A DNA stretch of 64,000 nt from Heterodera schachtii (Eukaryota; Nematoda; Chromadorea; Rhabditida; Heteroderidae), in assembly GCA_023374025.1 (NCBI GenBank), contig SIJG01000093.1:358760-422759 (forward strand). Reading direction: 5' to 3'. Position 1 is the stretch's first letter. Every line of letters starts with the position of its first letter. The translations under genes were made by a program, and so were the position numbers. Below, one piece after another: positions 21,701 to 33,373 of the stretch. The notes beneath the pieces are model-generated. The model did no database searches. It was not told the origin of the DNA and worked only from the letters and a program-made list of their open reading frames with translations.

Positions 21701-24577
21701 CAGGTCGAGCACTAGCTAATTCTTATTTAAATTTGTCCTTTAGCTGCAAAATGTGAATGTTAACACAATTCGGAGCATCGAAGATGCTTTGGTGCCGTTG
21801 ATCAAGTTCACTTTCCAATTTGATCAAAACACTCCGATCGATTTCGACATTGGCCTCGTCACATTTGATCCGAAAGATCAAATATTCAAATCAAAAATGC
21901 CAATAAAATATGAACAAAGCAACGCATTGTCGGCGAAAATTGCCAAAGAAATTGGCGAATTGTCGGACCAGAGAAAGCATTTTGGAGGAGGAGAAGTTGG
22001 AGAGAAAAGCATTGAAGAGAAGCTGAAGAAGAAGCTCAGATCACTTTCAAGTGGGCGGTTCAGCAGGGACGGGCCCATGGGGAACGGAACCCAAATCGTA
22101 CTTGGCCAAACTCATACTGCCCCGACTCGTACTGTTTTCGACAAAAAATCGTCATAATTTTGTCAAATTCAACCAAATTAAACATTCGATAGTCTTAATG
22201 TTCTCTATTCCTTGCAAAATTTAAAAAAAAATTGATCATTTTTGAAAAAAGTTATGGACGAAAATTTTTTTTCATTGCATTTTAGTCATAACTTTTTTGA
22301 AACATCAATAAAAATTTTCTTGAATTTTCATAAAGATAGAAAATCTTAATAGCTATTTAAATACCGAGAATGTTTAATTTGGTCGATTTGATAAAAGATA
22401 TGAAATTTTTTTGTCGAAAAACAGTTCGGTTGAGGGCGGCAGTACAGTTGGGTTTTTACCATGGGCAATGAGGATGAATAAATGTGGTGTACGTGTCCAA
22501 CCCCGCCCCCTCCAAATAAAAATTCTTTAGAAAATTTAACAAATTTTACCTTTTTTAAAATTCCAAGTGGGAAATTTCCCCCACCACATTGAAGAAAAAT
22601 TTTAAAGAAAAATAAGGAAATTTGAGTCATTTTTCTTAATAAATTCGTTAAATTCCGCCATTTCCGAAATTTTTCTTATTAGAGCCTTAGACACATCCTC
22701 CTGAGATTAAAAAATTGAACAAAATTTAATCTTTTACAGGTTTCGAAGTCAGCTCAATAATTTTAAAGCGAATTTTGGCCACTGAAAATACAGAAAATGG
22801 AAACGGAAACATTTTACAAATCTATCGCATTTTTTTACGGATGATAAAATTTTGGGCAAGAGGTAATAATTTAATTTTCACACAAAGTAATAATAAATTA
22901 ACAATTCTTTTGCCATTGGCACTTTCAGAGCATCACATTTATGACAACAAATTGGGCTTCTTCAATGGCATTAGTCTTTCCCTTTTGGTGGCCAAAGTGA
23001 TGCTTCTTTACCCAATGGCATCACTTCCGTTTCTCATTGAAAAGTTCTTCTTCACCTTCTCCACATGGTCATTTGTTTTAATAAAAGTTAATTGCCAATT
23101 CTTTTTAATGGCAAAATGGTCAAATGCGGGATTAAAATGATAAAAATTTGCTTTATTATTATTTATTTTTAAAATGCATAAATGTAATTATTCCGATTTT
23201 GGTAAAATAACTCTTTCAGGCCTTGGCCAACGCCGGTAAAGCTGACAGATTTGCCAAGTTTGTCCATTCTTCGCTGGAACGCATCCGATGAGAGTGGCAA
23301 ACGGGGGGAAATTTACTCGAGAAGGGGCCTAATGCCCGGACTGACAATGCCAATTGTCACACCGGGACACATTGAACAAAATGCCACTTTCAATGTGAAC
23401 CGATCCACCGCAACAATCATTCGGCGGGAAATGCAAAACGGTGAATGGAAAGTCGGCACGGAATTAGCGGGGGACAGAAAAGCGTTAGCGGAAAATCCGG
23501 GATATATGTAAATGCAGAGATCGGGACCAGAGGTGGGGCGCGGACAGGAAAATCTCGCGGATTCAATTTGCCGCGGTCGCGCTCCACCCCTGATCGAGAG
23601 CAGAACAACAAGTGCCAATCTCCTCTCCCTCAGTTTTGTATCCGCCGTTAAAAACAATTATTTAATTTAGCAATTAAAATCATTCGAAATTGGCCAATGG
23701 ATTTGGGAAAATTGCAAGAAGAAAAATGGGAAAATCTGTTAAAAGACAAAAATTTTGAAGAAAAAGTTAGTGAATATATAATAATTTTAAAAATAATATT
23801 TTTGCAAATTGAAATTTCAAATATTTTCCCGCAGTTTTCCCATTTCATTCGCATTAATTGCAAAGCCTTCGCTTTGGCCGACTTTTACGACTTTTGTGGC
23901 TACGTGGAGACGCGAATTCGTCTCCAATTGCTGATCGATGTCGAACGATTTGATCGCATTCGATTGGCCCATGCGAAGCAAATTGTTGAAAAGGAGCAAA
24001 TTTTGGGAGAGAATGAAAAGGGCGATGAAAATGAAGCATTTCCAGTGCCAAAAAGGTAACGTTGGGATGGCACAAATTGAAATTGGCATTATTTTAAGCG
24101 GGGATTGATGGTTGAACGGCTTCAACTATATTACTGGGATGTTCCAATTTTTTATCTGAAAATTGTTAGAATTCGCTTACTGAAAAACAAAAATTGAAAC
24201 GGCACGAAATCGACACCCATTTGGGGGTAGATAAAAGGGTACCAAACATTTTGGGGACCGTACATTTATGGGCCCTTCTCTAAGTCGGATTCATCCCAAA
24301 AGTCACTCTCCAAAAAACCGAATTTCACTAATAGCAAAGCGTGTAAAATTGCAATTAAATTGGGAAATATTAATTTAATTAAAGTGAATATTATCAAAAA
24401 ATTTGGCTAATTGGGCTTGAATTGGACGACAAAATCGCAGCAGTGGGAGACGGAACAGCAGAAGAAGCCGAGTGGATTCAGAGATTAAACTCAATGCTTT
24501 TTCACCAATTTGACGCGACCATTGAGAAGGCGTACCGAATAAAGAAGAATTTGGCAAATGAATTTTTACAGAATTGA
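18727..24577 (+). CDS. B1: poly(A)-polymerase-like nucleotidyltransferase, copy 1
   Basis: The first exon (from TTAAG acceptor at 18726; first in-frame ATG 18804) and the next (about 19604-19953) encode a Lys/Glu-rich low-complexity region. A helical exon follows (19990-20683; FFLEDEFLIRFF). The polymerase core comes next. The exon from 21122 reads AGSYQLGVLTEHSDIDAICV, equal to the PAP motif GSYRLG...ADIDALCV with both metal-binding Asp. An exon near 21743 has IEDALVPLIKF and IDFDIG, supplying the third Asp. Then come IKFWARG, GFFNGISLSLLVAKVMLLYP, MPIVTPGHIEQNATFNVN (PAP: MPIITPAYPQQNSTYNV) and FYDFCGYVETRIRLQLL. The last exon starts IWLIGLELDD and stops at 24577. The family adds adenosines to RNA 3' ends. 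Between the two Asp exons is a Cys-rich insert (CPDWSLYCRLC) not normal for PAP. Confidence 0.8.
21536..21715. mobile_element. CCTGGA repeat element, copy 2 (in B1 intron)
   Basis: Degenerate CCTGGACCTGGATTT words on one side and CCAGGTCCAGGTCGAGC on the other. The flank AAACATCGGTCACTTGAAATA at 21500 also appears, inverted, beside the copy at 56101-56292. The homology therefore extends beyond the repeat words. Confidence 0.65.
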
Positions 24578-25499
24578 ACTTAAAATCGAAATATGAAAAA
24601 TGATGAAATTTATTGAACTTATTTAAAACACAATTTATGATTTAAGGCATATGTAATTTAATTTTAAAGGAAAAAATTGCTATTTTTAAAACAGCTAATG
24701 AGGACTTTTATAACCAGATTAAAAAACATTTGCAATTGGGTGCCCGTATCAGTGTAGATAATCTTTGCAGTTCATTTTTGTCTTGAAGTTGCTTATCTGG
24801 GCCTTCGGACTGTTTACTCAGAAATTAGATAATTTTTGAAATCTTTAGTAAATTATATGCATAAACTTACCATCTTTATTTGCTTTGACCCAGAAATAAG
24901 TGAAAACAATTTTCAAAGTCGTTCTCGAAGGTGAGCCTTCCTTACTGCAACAGAAAAAAAAAACAGAGGGATTTTGGGTTTTATTTTCCAAAAAATTCAA
25001 AACGGCATTTTTGCCTCTTTTTTTTTTCTACGTGCCTTATGATCTGATCGATGCGTCGACCCATCAGCACAATGAAAAAGTACGTTTTCCTCTCATTTTT
25101 TGTTATTCGGACTAATTCATAAAAATGTTTTTTGAATTTCAATTTACTACTGGAAATTTTTCATTTATTTTTAAGACAATACTAAAGATTTCAATTGTTC
25201 TTGTCTCAACTTTCAAGAAAACTTTTATGTGTTAGTGCTGAGAGGAGGGGCCCCTAGATATTTTTGCTTAAATCTGATGATAAAATTAATTGTTGAAAAA
25301 TAATTAAATTAAAACTTTTTCTAACATAGAATAATAGACAACCAATTTGTATGAGGAAGTCAAAAATGGTTATAATCAGCAGAATGTGTGTAATCGATGT
25401 TTCGGCATAATGGACAATTAATTAATGAATGAATGAATTCATTTTGGAATTTGGTAAAGCGATAAATACGAAATGTTCTTCTCTTTTTATATTTGGCCA
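24578..25499. other. Intergenic region between B1 and the zinc-finger gene
   Basis: No gene supported. The segment from about 25190 to the zinc-finger stop is homologous, in reverse, to 63358-63660. It is therefore part of the duplicated block around the zinc-finger gene. Confidence 0.5.
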
Positions 25500-28400
25500 T
25501 CAAAACTTCTTCTTCTGTTCATGGTTATGCTCCAACCGATGGAAAATGGCCTTCCGCTTGGCCACGTAAAGCGCGCGGTAAGGGCACAGAGTGCCGCCCG
25601 CCGCGTTCGTCGCCCTGCCGCTCTTTGCCCGCTGACAGCCGAAGTACGCCTTGCCGGCCACGTTGCGTGGACCGTTCTGGACGAGCCCGTTGGCACGGCA
25701 CACGCGCGCCAAGTCGCCCTTGGCAGGGATTTCCGCCAGCAGTTGCCAATCCTTGCCCTTTCTGTCCACATAGACACTGTTCGGCACCACTGCATGGCCT
25801 TAAAAGGCGAGAAGTTCCATCAAAAACAGCGAAATCTCGAAAAATTGGAATTTCGTCCGGGAATTCCTTTCTTGAGTCCCGGTCGCGGAGTTCAGGTCAA
25901 ATTCCGTCCCGGGATCCGCTTATGTTTTGGTCCGCCCTTTTGGGTGTGTGCGTTTCGCTGTTCCTACCGCTTCTTCCCGCTGTCATTGGCATCGGATGGT
26001 TGTGATTCTGCCGACGGAAAAGCGCGTTGCGCTCCGGCACGAACAGTCCCCTCAGCGGACAATTGTACGCGGAACGCGCGTTGCGACTGCTCCATTTGCA
26101 GCTGAAATTGCGCGCGCCGCCCTCGCGGTACAAATCTGAGAGAAGAGAATGGGACCAATGAATGAGAGAGGCGTTTCAAAAACTCAAAATGGCAAAATGT
26201 TTCCAATAAAATAATCGCATCGCCTTGAATTTTAAAACAGTCCGTCCAGAAATCTCAATTAGTAAAGACAAATGACCTTCAATTAATGGTATTTTCCATG
26301 GTAAATATCGTTCATATAGCCCAGAGCCAAAAACGGATAAAAAAAATCATACATGAAAAAGGGGAAAAAAATATATCAATGGACGTCTTTTTGGTATAAT
26401 ATATAATGTAAGAATCCAAAAAAAAACATTTTGTTGGGCAACCGATCCGCGGACTTCTTCCAGAGCCCGGAGTCTCGTCCCACCTATTGGCCACCGTAGT
26501 CGAGTGTTTAGCGCAATAAGCAAAATTCGAACTTTAAAGTTGATGACATTTTTTTCAATTTTTCTTCAGACTGAACCGGTTTACAAACAGGTTTAAGCTT
26601 ATGCCTTAAATTCTTTCGGATTCGTAATTTGCATGCCGAGAGGATTATTTGGCATATATTTTGCTGACCATTCATTTTGGCTCTGGACTATATAAATATT
26701 CCTTTTCCACTGATTCTTACTTATACCCATGACATATTTAGTCCATTTTCTCCTACAGTGTCAAATGCCAAACAAAATGAAACAACATGCCATTGGCACG
26801 GCACGCGCGCCGCAACTCCGTCTCGCCCCCGGGGGCGGAAACGTCGGCCAGCCAATGCCATTCTTTGCCGGCGGCGTCCACAAAGGTGGAGTGGTCCTGT
26901 TGAAGCACACGCTCAATGGTCTCCATAACAGACTCTGCAAAAAAGAGAAAACAAAATAAATAAATTGCAAATATCGTAATCAATGATGTTTGATCAATGG
27001 ACCTGCCGATGAACTTTGATCAGTCGATTGCGCTTGCATGGGAAATGCTTCGACAGTGATCGGCGGATGGTTGTGGCCAAGGCTCTGGAAGATGGCCCGT
27101 TGTTGGCCCACCCAAATGGCACGGAAACAGCACGAGAGAGAGGCGCCGTAAAAGGCACAGCCCAACAGAAATTTCTGAAAAATATTTGAATTTTTTAAAC
27201 GTTTAACTAGATTTTATAGCGCCCGGAAAATGCATCAGTGATACAGTATTTCTGAAAAAATGAACTTAACTGTATCATTAAGTATTGTAGTACAGGTTAT
27301 TCGAGTATTCGTCAATTCAATTTTTGAAAGATTCAAAAACTAAAAATTGTAAAAAAAATCAATATTCATACAAAAAAGATACTGTAATTGGATTTTTGTA
27401 AATGTGTCAACATAAGAATTCACGCTTAAAATTTTAAGTCTTAACTTAATACTACCGTATTCCCTTATTTTTAAGAGATTCTATTCACTGACGCAAAGCA
27501 ATTTCCATCGGCCCAATTTAATAATAATAATAAAGGCAATTATTGTAATTAAAGAGCAAATTAGTGTCCAAATTGCCCTTCCTTCCCACCTCCTCATTCT
27601 GTTGCTGCTGCTGCTGAAGTGGTTGTGCTCCGTTGCGTTGGAACATTTCCTCGGCCGATTCGCCATTTGTTGCAATGTCCACACATTGCCACAGTTCGCC
27701 CTGTTCATCGACGTACGTCGGCACAATTTGGGGGTCTGCTGATGAGATTAATTTTGGTTTATCATTGTGATTGCCTAATTAATTGACTAATTTAGTTAAT
27801 TATGTAATTAGTTAATGATTATTTCGCGTCTTGGGTTTACCCGTCGCCGGTGCCACGTTCGCTGCCAACGAATTCGGCATGTACTCGGGATGTTTGTTCA
27901 CAATGTGGTCCGTCAACTGCGCGTCCGTGTCCATCTCCCACAACACTTGGCCACACTCCAAACACAGTGCCCCAATTGTGCCGTTGCGGAAATGGTGCCG
28001 TTGGAAGAGACCGACGGACCAAACGGGCGACGAGCAGAGCGCCCCATTCTGCTGCTGAAAATTGGTGAAAATAGAAAAACAAAATGTAAATTTATATGAA
28101 ATTTGAAAAGCGAAATCTAAGCCCCTCCGTTTCAGTACCAAAGGGTCATTCTCCGAATAAATTTGCTGATCATCGGCGGCAAAAAGAGACAACGGGTCGA
28201 CGAAAGCCTTCTCTTAATTCAAATGGGGAAAAGTGAGAATGCATAGCAAAATTGAGAAACCCCACCTTTCAGTTCAATGTTGACGGAAACATCTGAAAAT
28301 AGAAAAACCAATAAAAAATAATTTAAATATTTTTGAATAATTTTAAATGGAAAAAGGACGAGGGGGGGGGATGATTTTCGAGTAAATTAAATAAATTAAA

Positions 28401-29342
28401 CTGCATATGGCAAAGTAATACATGAAAGAGGGGGTGGAGAGGGTCTGCGGCGTCCTGCCATATAAACCGTCATTGTTGCTTTTCACACCATTTTTTTTGC
28501 GGAATTCGTTTTTCAAAAAATGTTCAGAGTTCAAAAACTTTCCTATATCCCCCTTCGCCGAAGACCCCCCCCCCCCCCCTCTCCCACCTCTTTTACACCG
28601 GCCCTCGAGGTGGGTGGGGGGGGGGGGGGGCAAGGGTCGGTCCCCCCCCCCCCCTGTATTTGTAAGAGCAAAGTCCGGGCATAGTCACAGCTTATGGCAA
28701 AACTCGAAAAATATTCAAAGTTATTTTAAAGGCCCTAATGTTAAACAATGTTTAGCCGTGCTTTGGTTTAGCTCGGTGCCGTGCCGAGTTTTTTGACGTG
28801 CCGTTTCCGATCCCTCCCTTCCCCCCCCCCCCATTGATTATTTGCTCCATTTTAAATTCCACAACATTACGCGTTCTCTCCCCCTCCGCCATTTGTCGGT
28901 TGGCGTTCTGTTGCTGCTGCTGTCGGTGCCCGTAAAGGCGCCGTTTGGGCGGCGGTTCGCTCTTCCAATGGTCGTACAGCTGCTGAAACTGTTGCGGGTG
29001 ATGCTTCCTCAGATGGTTGTACGTGCTGCCCAAGTCGTTGAAATGGTACTGCTGCTCGTCGTCGTTCCCGCCGCACTCCAAACAGCGGACGGACGACCCC
29101 TCGGGGGAGGAGGGGGAGGACACTTGGCACAGAAAGGGGCAAATCCGCCACAGACTGACGCCTTTGGCACTGTCCGCGGCGGAAGAGGGCGACGGGGGAG
29201 AAGCATTCGCTGCTGCTTCTTCTGCCGATGGCTTCACCTCCTCTACCGGAGGCTGATCAGTTTGGAGGTGCTGCTGATCAGCAGCAGAAGGTCCATTCGT
29301 TGGGAGTGCCGTTTTATGATCAAATGAATCCATTTTTGGCAT
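25500..29342 (-). CDS. BED and FLYWCH-like zinc-finger protein
   Basis: Minus-strand multi-exon gene. Exon 1 (from 29342, MPKMDSFDHKTALP) contains a BED-type finger, CLECGG... ending NHLRKHH (C-x2-C...H-x4-H). A tiny exon (about 28271-28294) encodes DVSVNIELK. The next encode DPLSLFAADDQQ and a second finger, CLECGQVLWEMDTDAQLTDH with HIVNKH. Then follow three modules, each a leader (for example YVDRKGKDWQLLAEIPAKGD then CRANG) plus a Cys-Cys-HNH finger. The fingers are LLGCAFYGASLSCC...HNH, NFSCKWSSRN...CPLRG...HNH and YFGCQRAK...CPYRA...HNH. The HNH ending and spacing resemble FLYWCH fingers of nematode PEB-1 and Mutator-like transposases. Likely a nuclear DNA-binding protein; domestication from a transposase is possible. 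The stop is at 25500-25502. A truncated inverted copy is at 62190-63358. Confidence 0.7.
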
Positions 29343-29429
29343 TTACACTTTTGATTAAAAATAAATAAATATTAATTAATTGAAAATAATTTAAAATATT
29401 TTTTATAGACATATATAATTTTAAAGAAT

Positions 29430-30157
29430 AAAAAAAAAACGGGGGTAAGGGAGGGAAAGAGTGACCGAGTTGGGAAAGCGGAGAGGAAAGCAGTGAATGA
29501 TAGAGGATGGAAAATGGGGAGGGATGGAGAAGAATGAGAGTCAGATCAATAATCGTGAAAAAGAAAAGAAAACGGAGAGAGGAAAGAGAGACAGACGAAA
29601 GGGACGGGAAAGACAGCGCAAAGAGAGGAGAGTGGAAGACGGGGAGAGGGAAATGGAAAGAGAAGAGGACAATTGAGTCAGAGAGTGGGAGTGAGAGACT
29701 GAGGCAAGAGCACTCCAAAATTTGAAGGAGAGAAAGCGAGAGATGTGAAAGACGCAAACGGGAAAAAAGGGAAGAGAGAGAGAGAGAAGGGGGGAGAAGA
29801 AAGAAAGAGAGTAAGAGAATAGAAGAGGAAGTTAGTCAGGAGGGAAGGAAAAGGACAATAACAGAAATAAGAAGTCAGAGAGAAGGAGAGAGGGAAGAGG
29901 AATGGTGAGGGAGAGAGAAAGAGAGAGAAAAAGAGAGGGAGAGGAGGAAGGACAGTGAGAGAGAGAAAGAAGAGAGAGGAGAGAGAGAGGGCGGGGGGGG
30001 GAGAGGAGGAAGGACAGTAAGAGAGGAGAGATAGAGAGGGATGCGAGAAAGGTAGAAAGCAAAGAAAGAGGATTAAAGCGGCAGTAAATAGTGACGCTAG
30101 ACAGACAGGGAAGAAAGAGTAAAGAAAGAAAGTGAGAGAGAGAGAGGAGAGAGAGCT

Positions 30158-30189
<32 letters not shown>

Positions 30190-30371
30190 GAGAGAGAGGG
30201 GGGGGGGGAAATAAATGGGCACAAGATTCATTTGTGAAGAGAAAGTTAAAATATGAAATATTAGGCATTAAAAGGGACAAAAAAATGGTGAGACGAGAGC
30301 GAGAGGAAGAGAGAGAGAAAAGGGAGGAGAGAAGAAAAGAAGTGAAGAGAACGAAGGAGGGACAAAAAAAA

Positions 30372-30436
<65 letters not shown>

Positions 30437-30846
30437 CCTAAGGAGAACGGGATGGGGAAAACTAAGGGGTAGAAGTAGCGAAATGAGAAATAGGAAAGAG
30501 AAGAGAGCTAGTGACAGGGAACACAAGAGAGAGAAACTTGAAAGAAAGGAAGGGGGAGAAAGGGAAGGGGACGAATGAAGGGATGGGGAAAGGAAACAAA
30601 AAGAGAGAGAGAGAGACATGGAGAAAATGAAGGAGGGAAGAAGCGTAGTGAAGAGAATGAGCGGGAAGAGAAAGTGAAGAGAGAGCGGAGGAAAGAGAAT
30701 GAGAGAGAATAGGGTAAAGAGTTGGAGGGAGAAAAGAAGGAAGGGGAAGAGAGAGAGGGAGGAAAGGGGGGGGGGAAACTAATTTGTAAGGGGTAGAAGT
30801 AGCGAAATGAGAAATAGGAAAGAGAAGAGAGCGAGTTACAGGGAAC

Positions 30847-30886
<40 letters not shown>

Positions 30887-31317
30887 CATGCGAAAATGAA
30901 GGAGGGAAGAAGCGTAGTGAAGAGAATGGGCAAGGGAAGAGGAAGCAAAGAAAGAGCGGAGGAAAGAGAAGGAGAGAGAATAGGGTAAAGAGTTGGAGGG
31001 AGAAAGAAAGAAAGGGAAGAGAGATAGAGAGAGAGAGAGGAGGGAGAGAGAGAGAAAGAAAGATGAAGGGAGAGAGGAAAAAGATAGAGGAAAGAGAGAT
31101 AATGAAAGAGAAAGAGTAAAAAGAGAGAGAGTGAAAGAGAAAGAGTAAAAAGAGAGGAGAGAGAGAGAGAAAGAGAGAGAGAGAGACATGGCGAAAATGA
31201 AGGAGGGAAGAAGCGTAGTGAATGAGTTAATGGGCAAGGGAAGAGGAAGCGAAGAAAGAGCGGAGGAAAGAGAAGGAGAGAGAATAGGGCAAAGAGTTGG
31301 AGGGAGAAAGAAAGAAA

Positions 31318-31356
<39 letters not shown>

Positions 31357-31555
31357 AAGATGAAAGGGAGATATGAAAGAGAAAGAGTAAAAAGAGAGAA
31401 AAGAGAGAGAGTGAAAGAGAAAGAGTAAAAAGAGAGAGAGAGAGAGAGAGTGAAAGAGAAAGAGTAAAAAGAGAGAGAGAGAGAGAGTGAAAGAGAAAGA
31501 GTAAAAAGAGAGAGAGAGAGAGAGAGGGAGCTAACAAAAAAAAAGGGGGGGGGCT
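29430..31555. repeat. 2.1-kb polypurine (GA) tract with higher-order repeats
   Basis: The plus strand is nearly all A and G. Pure (GA)n runs occur at 30160-30190 and 30378-30427. A 270-300 bp higher-order unit containing AAAATGAAGGAGGGAAGAAG repeats at about 30612, 30886 and 31186. A second shared block, GGGGTAGAAGTAGCGAAATG, is at about 30465 and 30788. Around 31110-31510 the unit GTGAAAGAGAAAGAGTAAAA repeats about five times. Long open frames here (poly Ser-Leu on minus, Arg-Glu on plus) are artefacts of the repeat. Confidence 0.9.
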
Positions 31556-31809
31556 GAGGCACAGATATTGATTAAACTTAACGATCAAGTAATTAAAAAC
31601 GAGCATAAAATAATTACTTAAAATATTTAACAAAAATTTGTTTTATTTTTGAAATATAGATTTTGGGTGGTGTTTAATTATGAAAAACTTCAAATTTATT
31701 TGGAAAATTTCAATGATTACGCCAGCTTTTCATCTTAAATTATTTGTTTATCTTTTGTCCGTTTTGGCACTTTCCGCTTCTTCTGTCCCTTCTTTCTCGC
31801 TCCATTCAT

Positions 31810-33373
31810 TCATTTGTCCTTTGCCATTTCCTCCGCATTTTTTTGTGCCGTTTTTCCCTGCGCACTTTTCCTCCAAAAATGAAATGCCGTGTTGGACAGT
31901 GCCGTGCCATTCCAATCGAAATGCCTTTTGGCACCGTCAAAAAACAAAGTCAACCGCATCGGTTCCCGCAAATTCGGAAGACCGCCAAACAAATTGCGTA
32001 CGTATTTGGCACGGCCTTCGCCCTGTCGTACTTCGATTTGCACCCAATTTTTGCCGTCGTCCAATCGTTCCGTTATCCGATCAAACAATGCTTTTCCTTT
32101 TTTTGACCCTTCAATGTCCGTATCGTCGACTATGTATTCTCTGCCCAATTTAAGCTTTTCTGGATGAACCGGCAATGGCATTTTGTGCCATTTGTAAATG
32201 TTTTTGGATGGGTATTTGATTGGGATGGCACTCGCTGTCACGAAAATTGGTGCCTAAATGTTGTGCCTTTTTTGGCAAATGCCTTCGATTGACCGTACCG
32301 GTGGTGCCGAGTTCGCGATCATTTGCCCAACTTCGTATTCGTTCAGTTCACTAATTGCCATTTGATCAAAAAGTGCCGTCCCTTCCGAAGACATTTTGTC
32401 CTTTACTTTTTTGCCCATTTCCTCCATTTTTCCCGTCTGATCGAAGTGAAATTTGACTAATTTGGAGTTGTTGAAAAACAAAGTGATCTTCTTCTTTGGG
32501 TTTGGCATTATCCATTGGCCTTTTGTCTGATCGCTTTTTTTGTCGACCAATCGAAATTTGACATATTGTCCGCTGTTGTCCCTTTGTCTGTAAATTTCCC
32601 ATCCATCGTTTTCTTTGTAAAATGTTTCCAAAGTGCCATTTTCATTGGAATTTTGATTTTTCAAATTTCGATGTTCATTTTGTGCCATTAAATTATTCTC
32701 TTTTTGTGAAAATTGTTGGCCTTCTGTCTCATTTAATGTTGCCAAATTTTGTGAGGAAGAAGCAGCAGAAGGGGCCAAATCGTGCGGAAAAGAGAAGGAG
32801 CGATCATCTTCATCGAACAGCTCACAAAATAAACTTTGGCATTTGTTGAATTGCTCAAAAGATATTCAAAATTCAAATAAATTTAATCTAAGCATCCTAA
32901 TGACCGACGTTTTCCAACCAAAAAGAGCTAATTAATGATACAATTTTGGGGAAAGCGGCGTTTTCGAGGACATTTATAAGTTTATGAGAATGAATAGAAG
33001 GCCTACAGTTGGCACTCTCTTAGAGCAAAATTTCAATCCTTCGCCAATTTCGGTGGACAAAATCATTCAAAAATTCCTGCAAAACTTCTTCGTCGGGGTT
33101 TTTTATACAAATTTATCCGATTTTGCCCATTTGAATTTTGGATTTGTCCTTGATGACTCACCATAAATTCGATGTTTCTGAATTTTCCCCTCCCCTTTTT
33201 TCAATTCTTTTTTTCAATTTCCTCACCGGTTTGGTCAATGTTTGCTGTGACGACTTTTGCTTCTCGTGCCCTTCTCCGTCGGCATTTTCTCCGCCGCCGC
33301 CCATTGCGCCGATTGAATTTGGCGCGCAAAAAACAACAACAAAATGAAGCAAAAAACAGTTACACCAGCGCAT
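31810..33373 (-). CDS. Candidate secreted protein with internal two-fold repeat
   Basis: The exon starting at 33373 encodes MRWCNCFLLHFVVVFCAPNS, a likely signal peptide, then a charged segment; its donor is at 33162. A long coding stretch begins near 32871 and ends at donor GTACGG just after ...ANSAPP (about 32300). A 52-bp intron then joins in phase to 32241-31810 (stop). The two main exons share a domain. One copy reads KKITLFFNNSKLVKFHFDQT, the other MRLTLFFDGAKRHFDWNGT. Each is accompanied by GTALFDQM or GKALFDRI and a Trp-Tyr/Lys-rich strand. This gives two tandem copies of a roughly 100-residue unit. I recognise no family. The link between the signal-peptide exon and the main body is not settled, because the obvious acceptor at 33076 gives a stop. 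Nematode secreted orphan proteins of this kind are often candidate effectors (inference). Confidence 0.5.

Noticed and set aside
24900..25115. Plus-strand frame MKTIFKVVLEGEPS
   Set aside because: Low complexity after the first residues, no splice context and no relation to a family.
25473..26139. Plus-strand frames of 210 and 170 residues
   Set aside because: They are the antisense of the zinc-finger exons, whose minus-strand frames carry conserved Cys/His patterns.
28561..28657. Possible G-quadruplex promoter
   Set aside because: The G and C runs may be assembly-prone homopolymers, and no transcription start evidence is visible.
28343..28796. Frames through poly-C/poly-G stretches near 28560-28660
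   Set aside because: Homopolymer artefacts inside the zinc-finger gene's first intron region.
29678..31633. Long minus-strand frames rich in Ser and Leu (313, 265 and 146 residues)
   Set aside because: They are translations of the GA/CT repeat, with no other sequence complexity.
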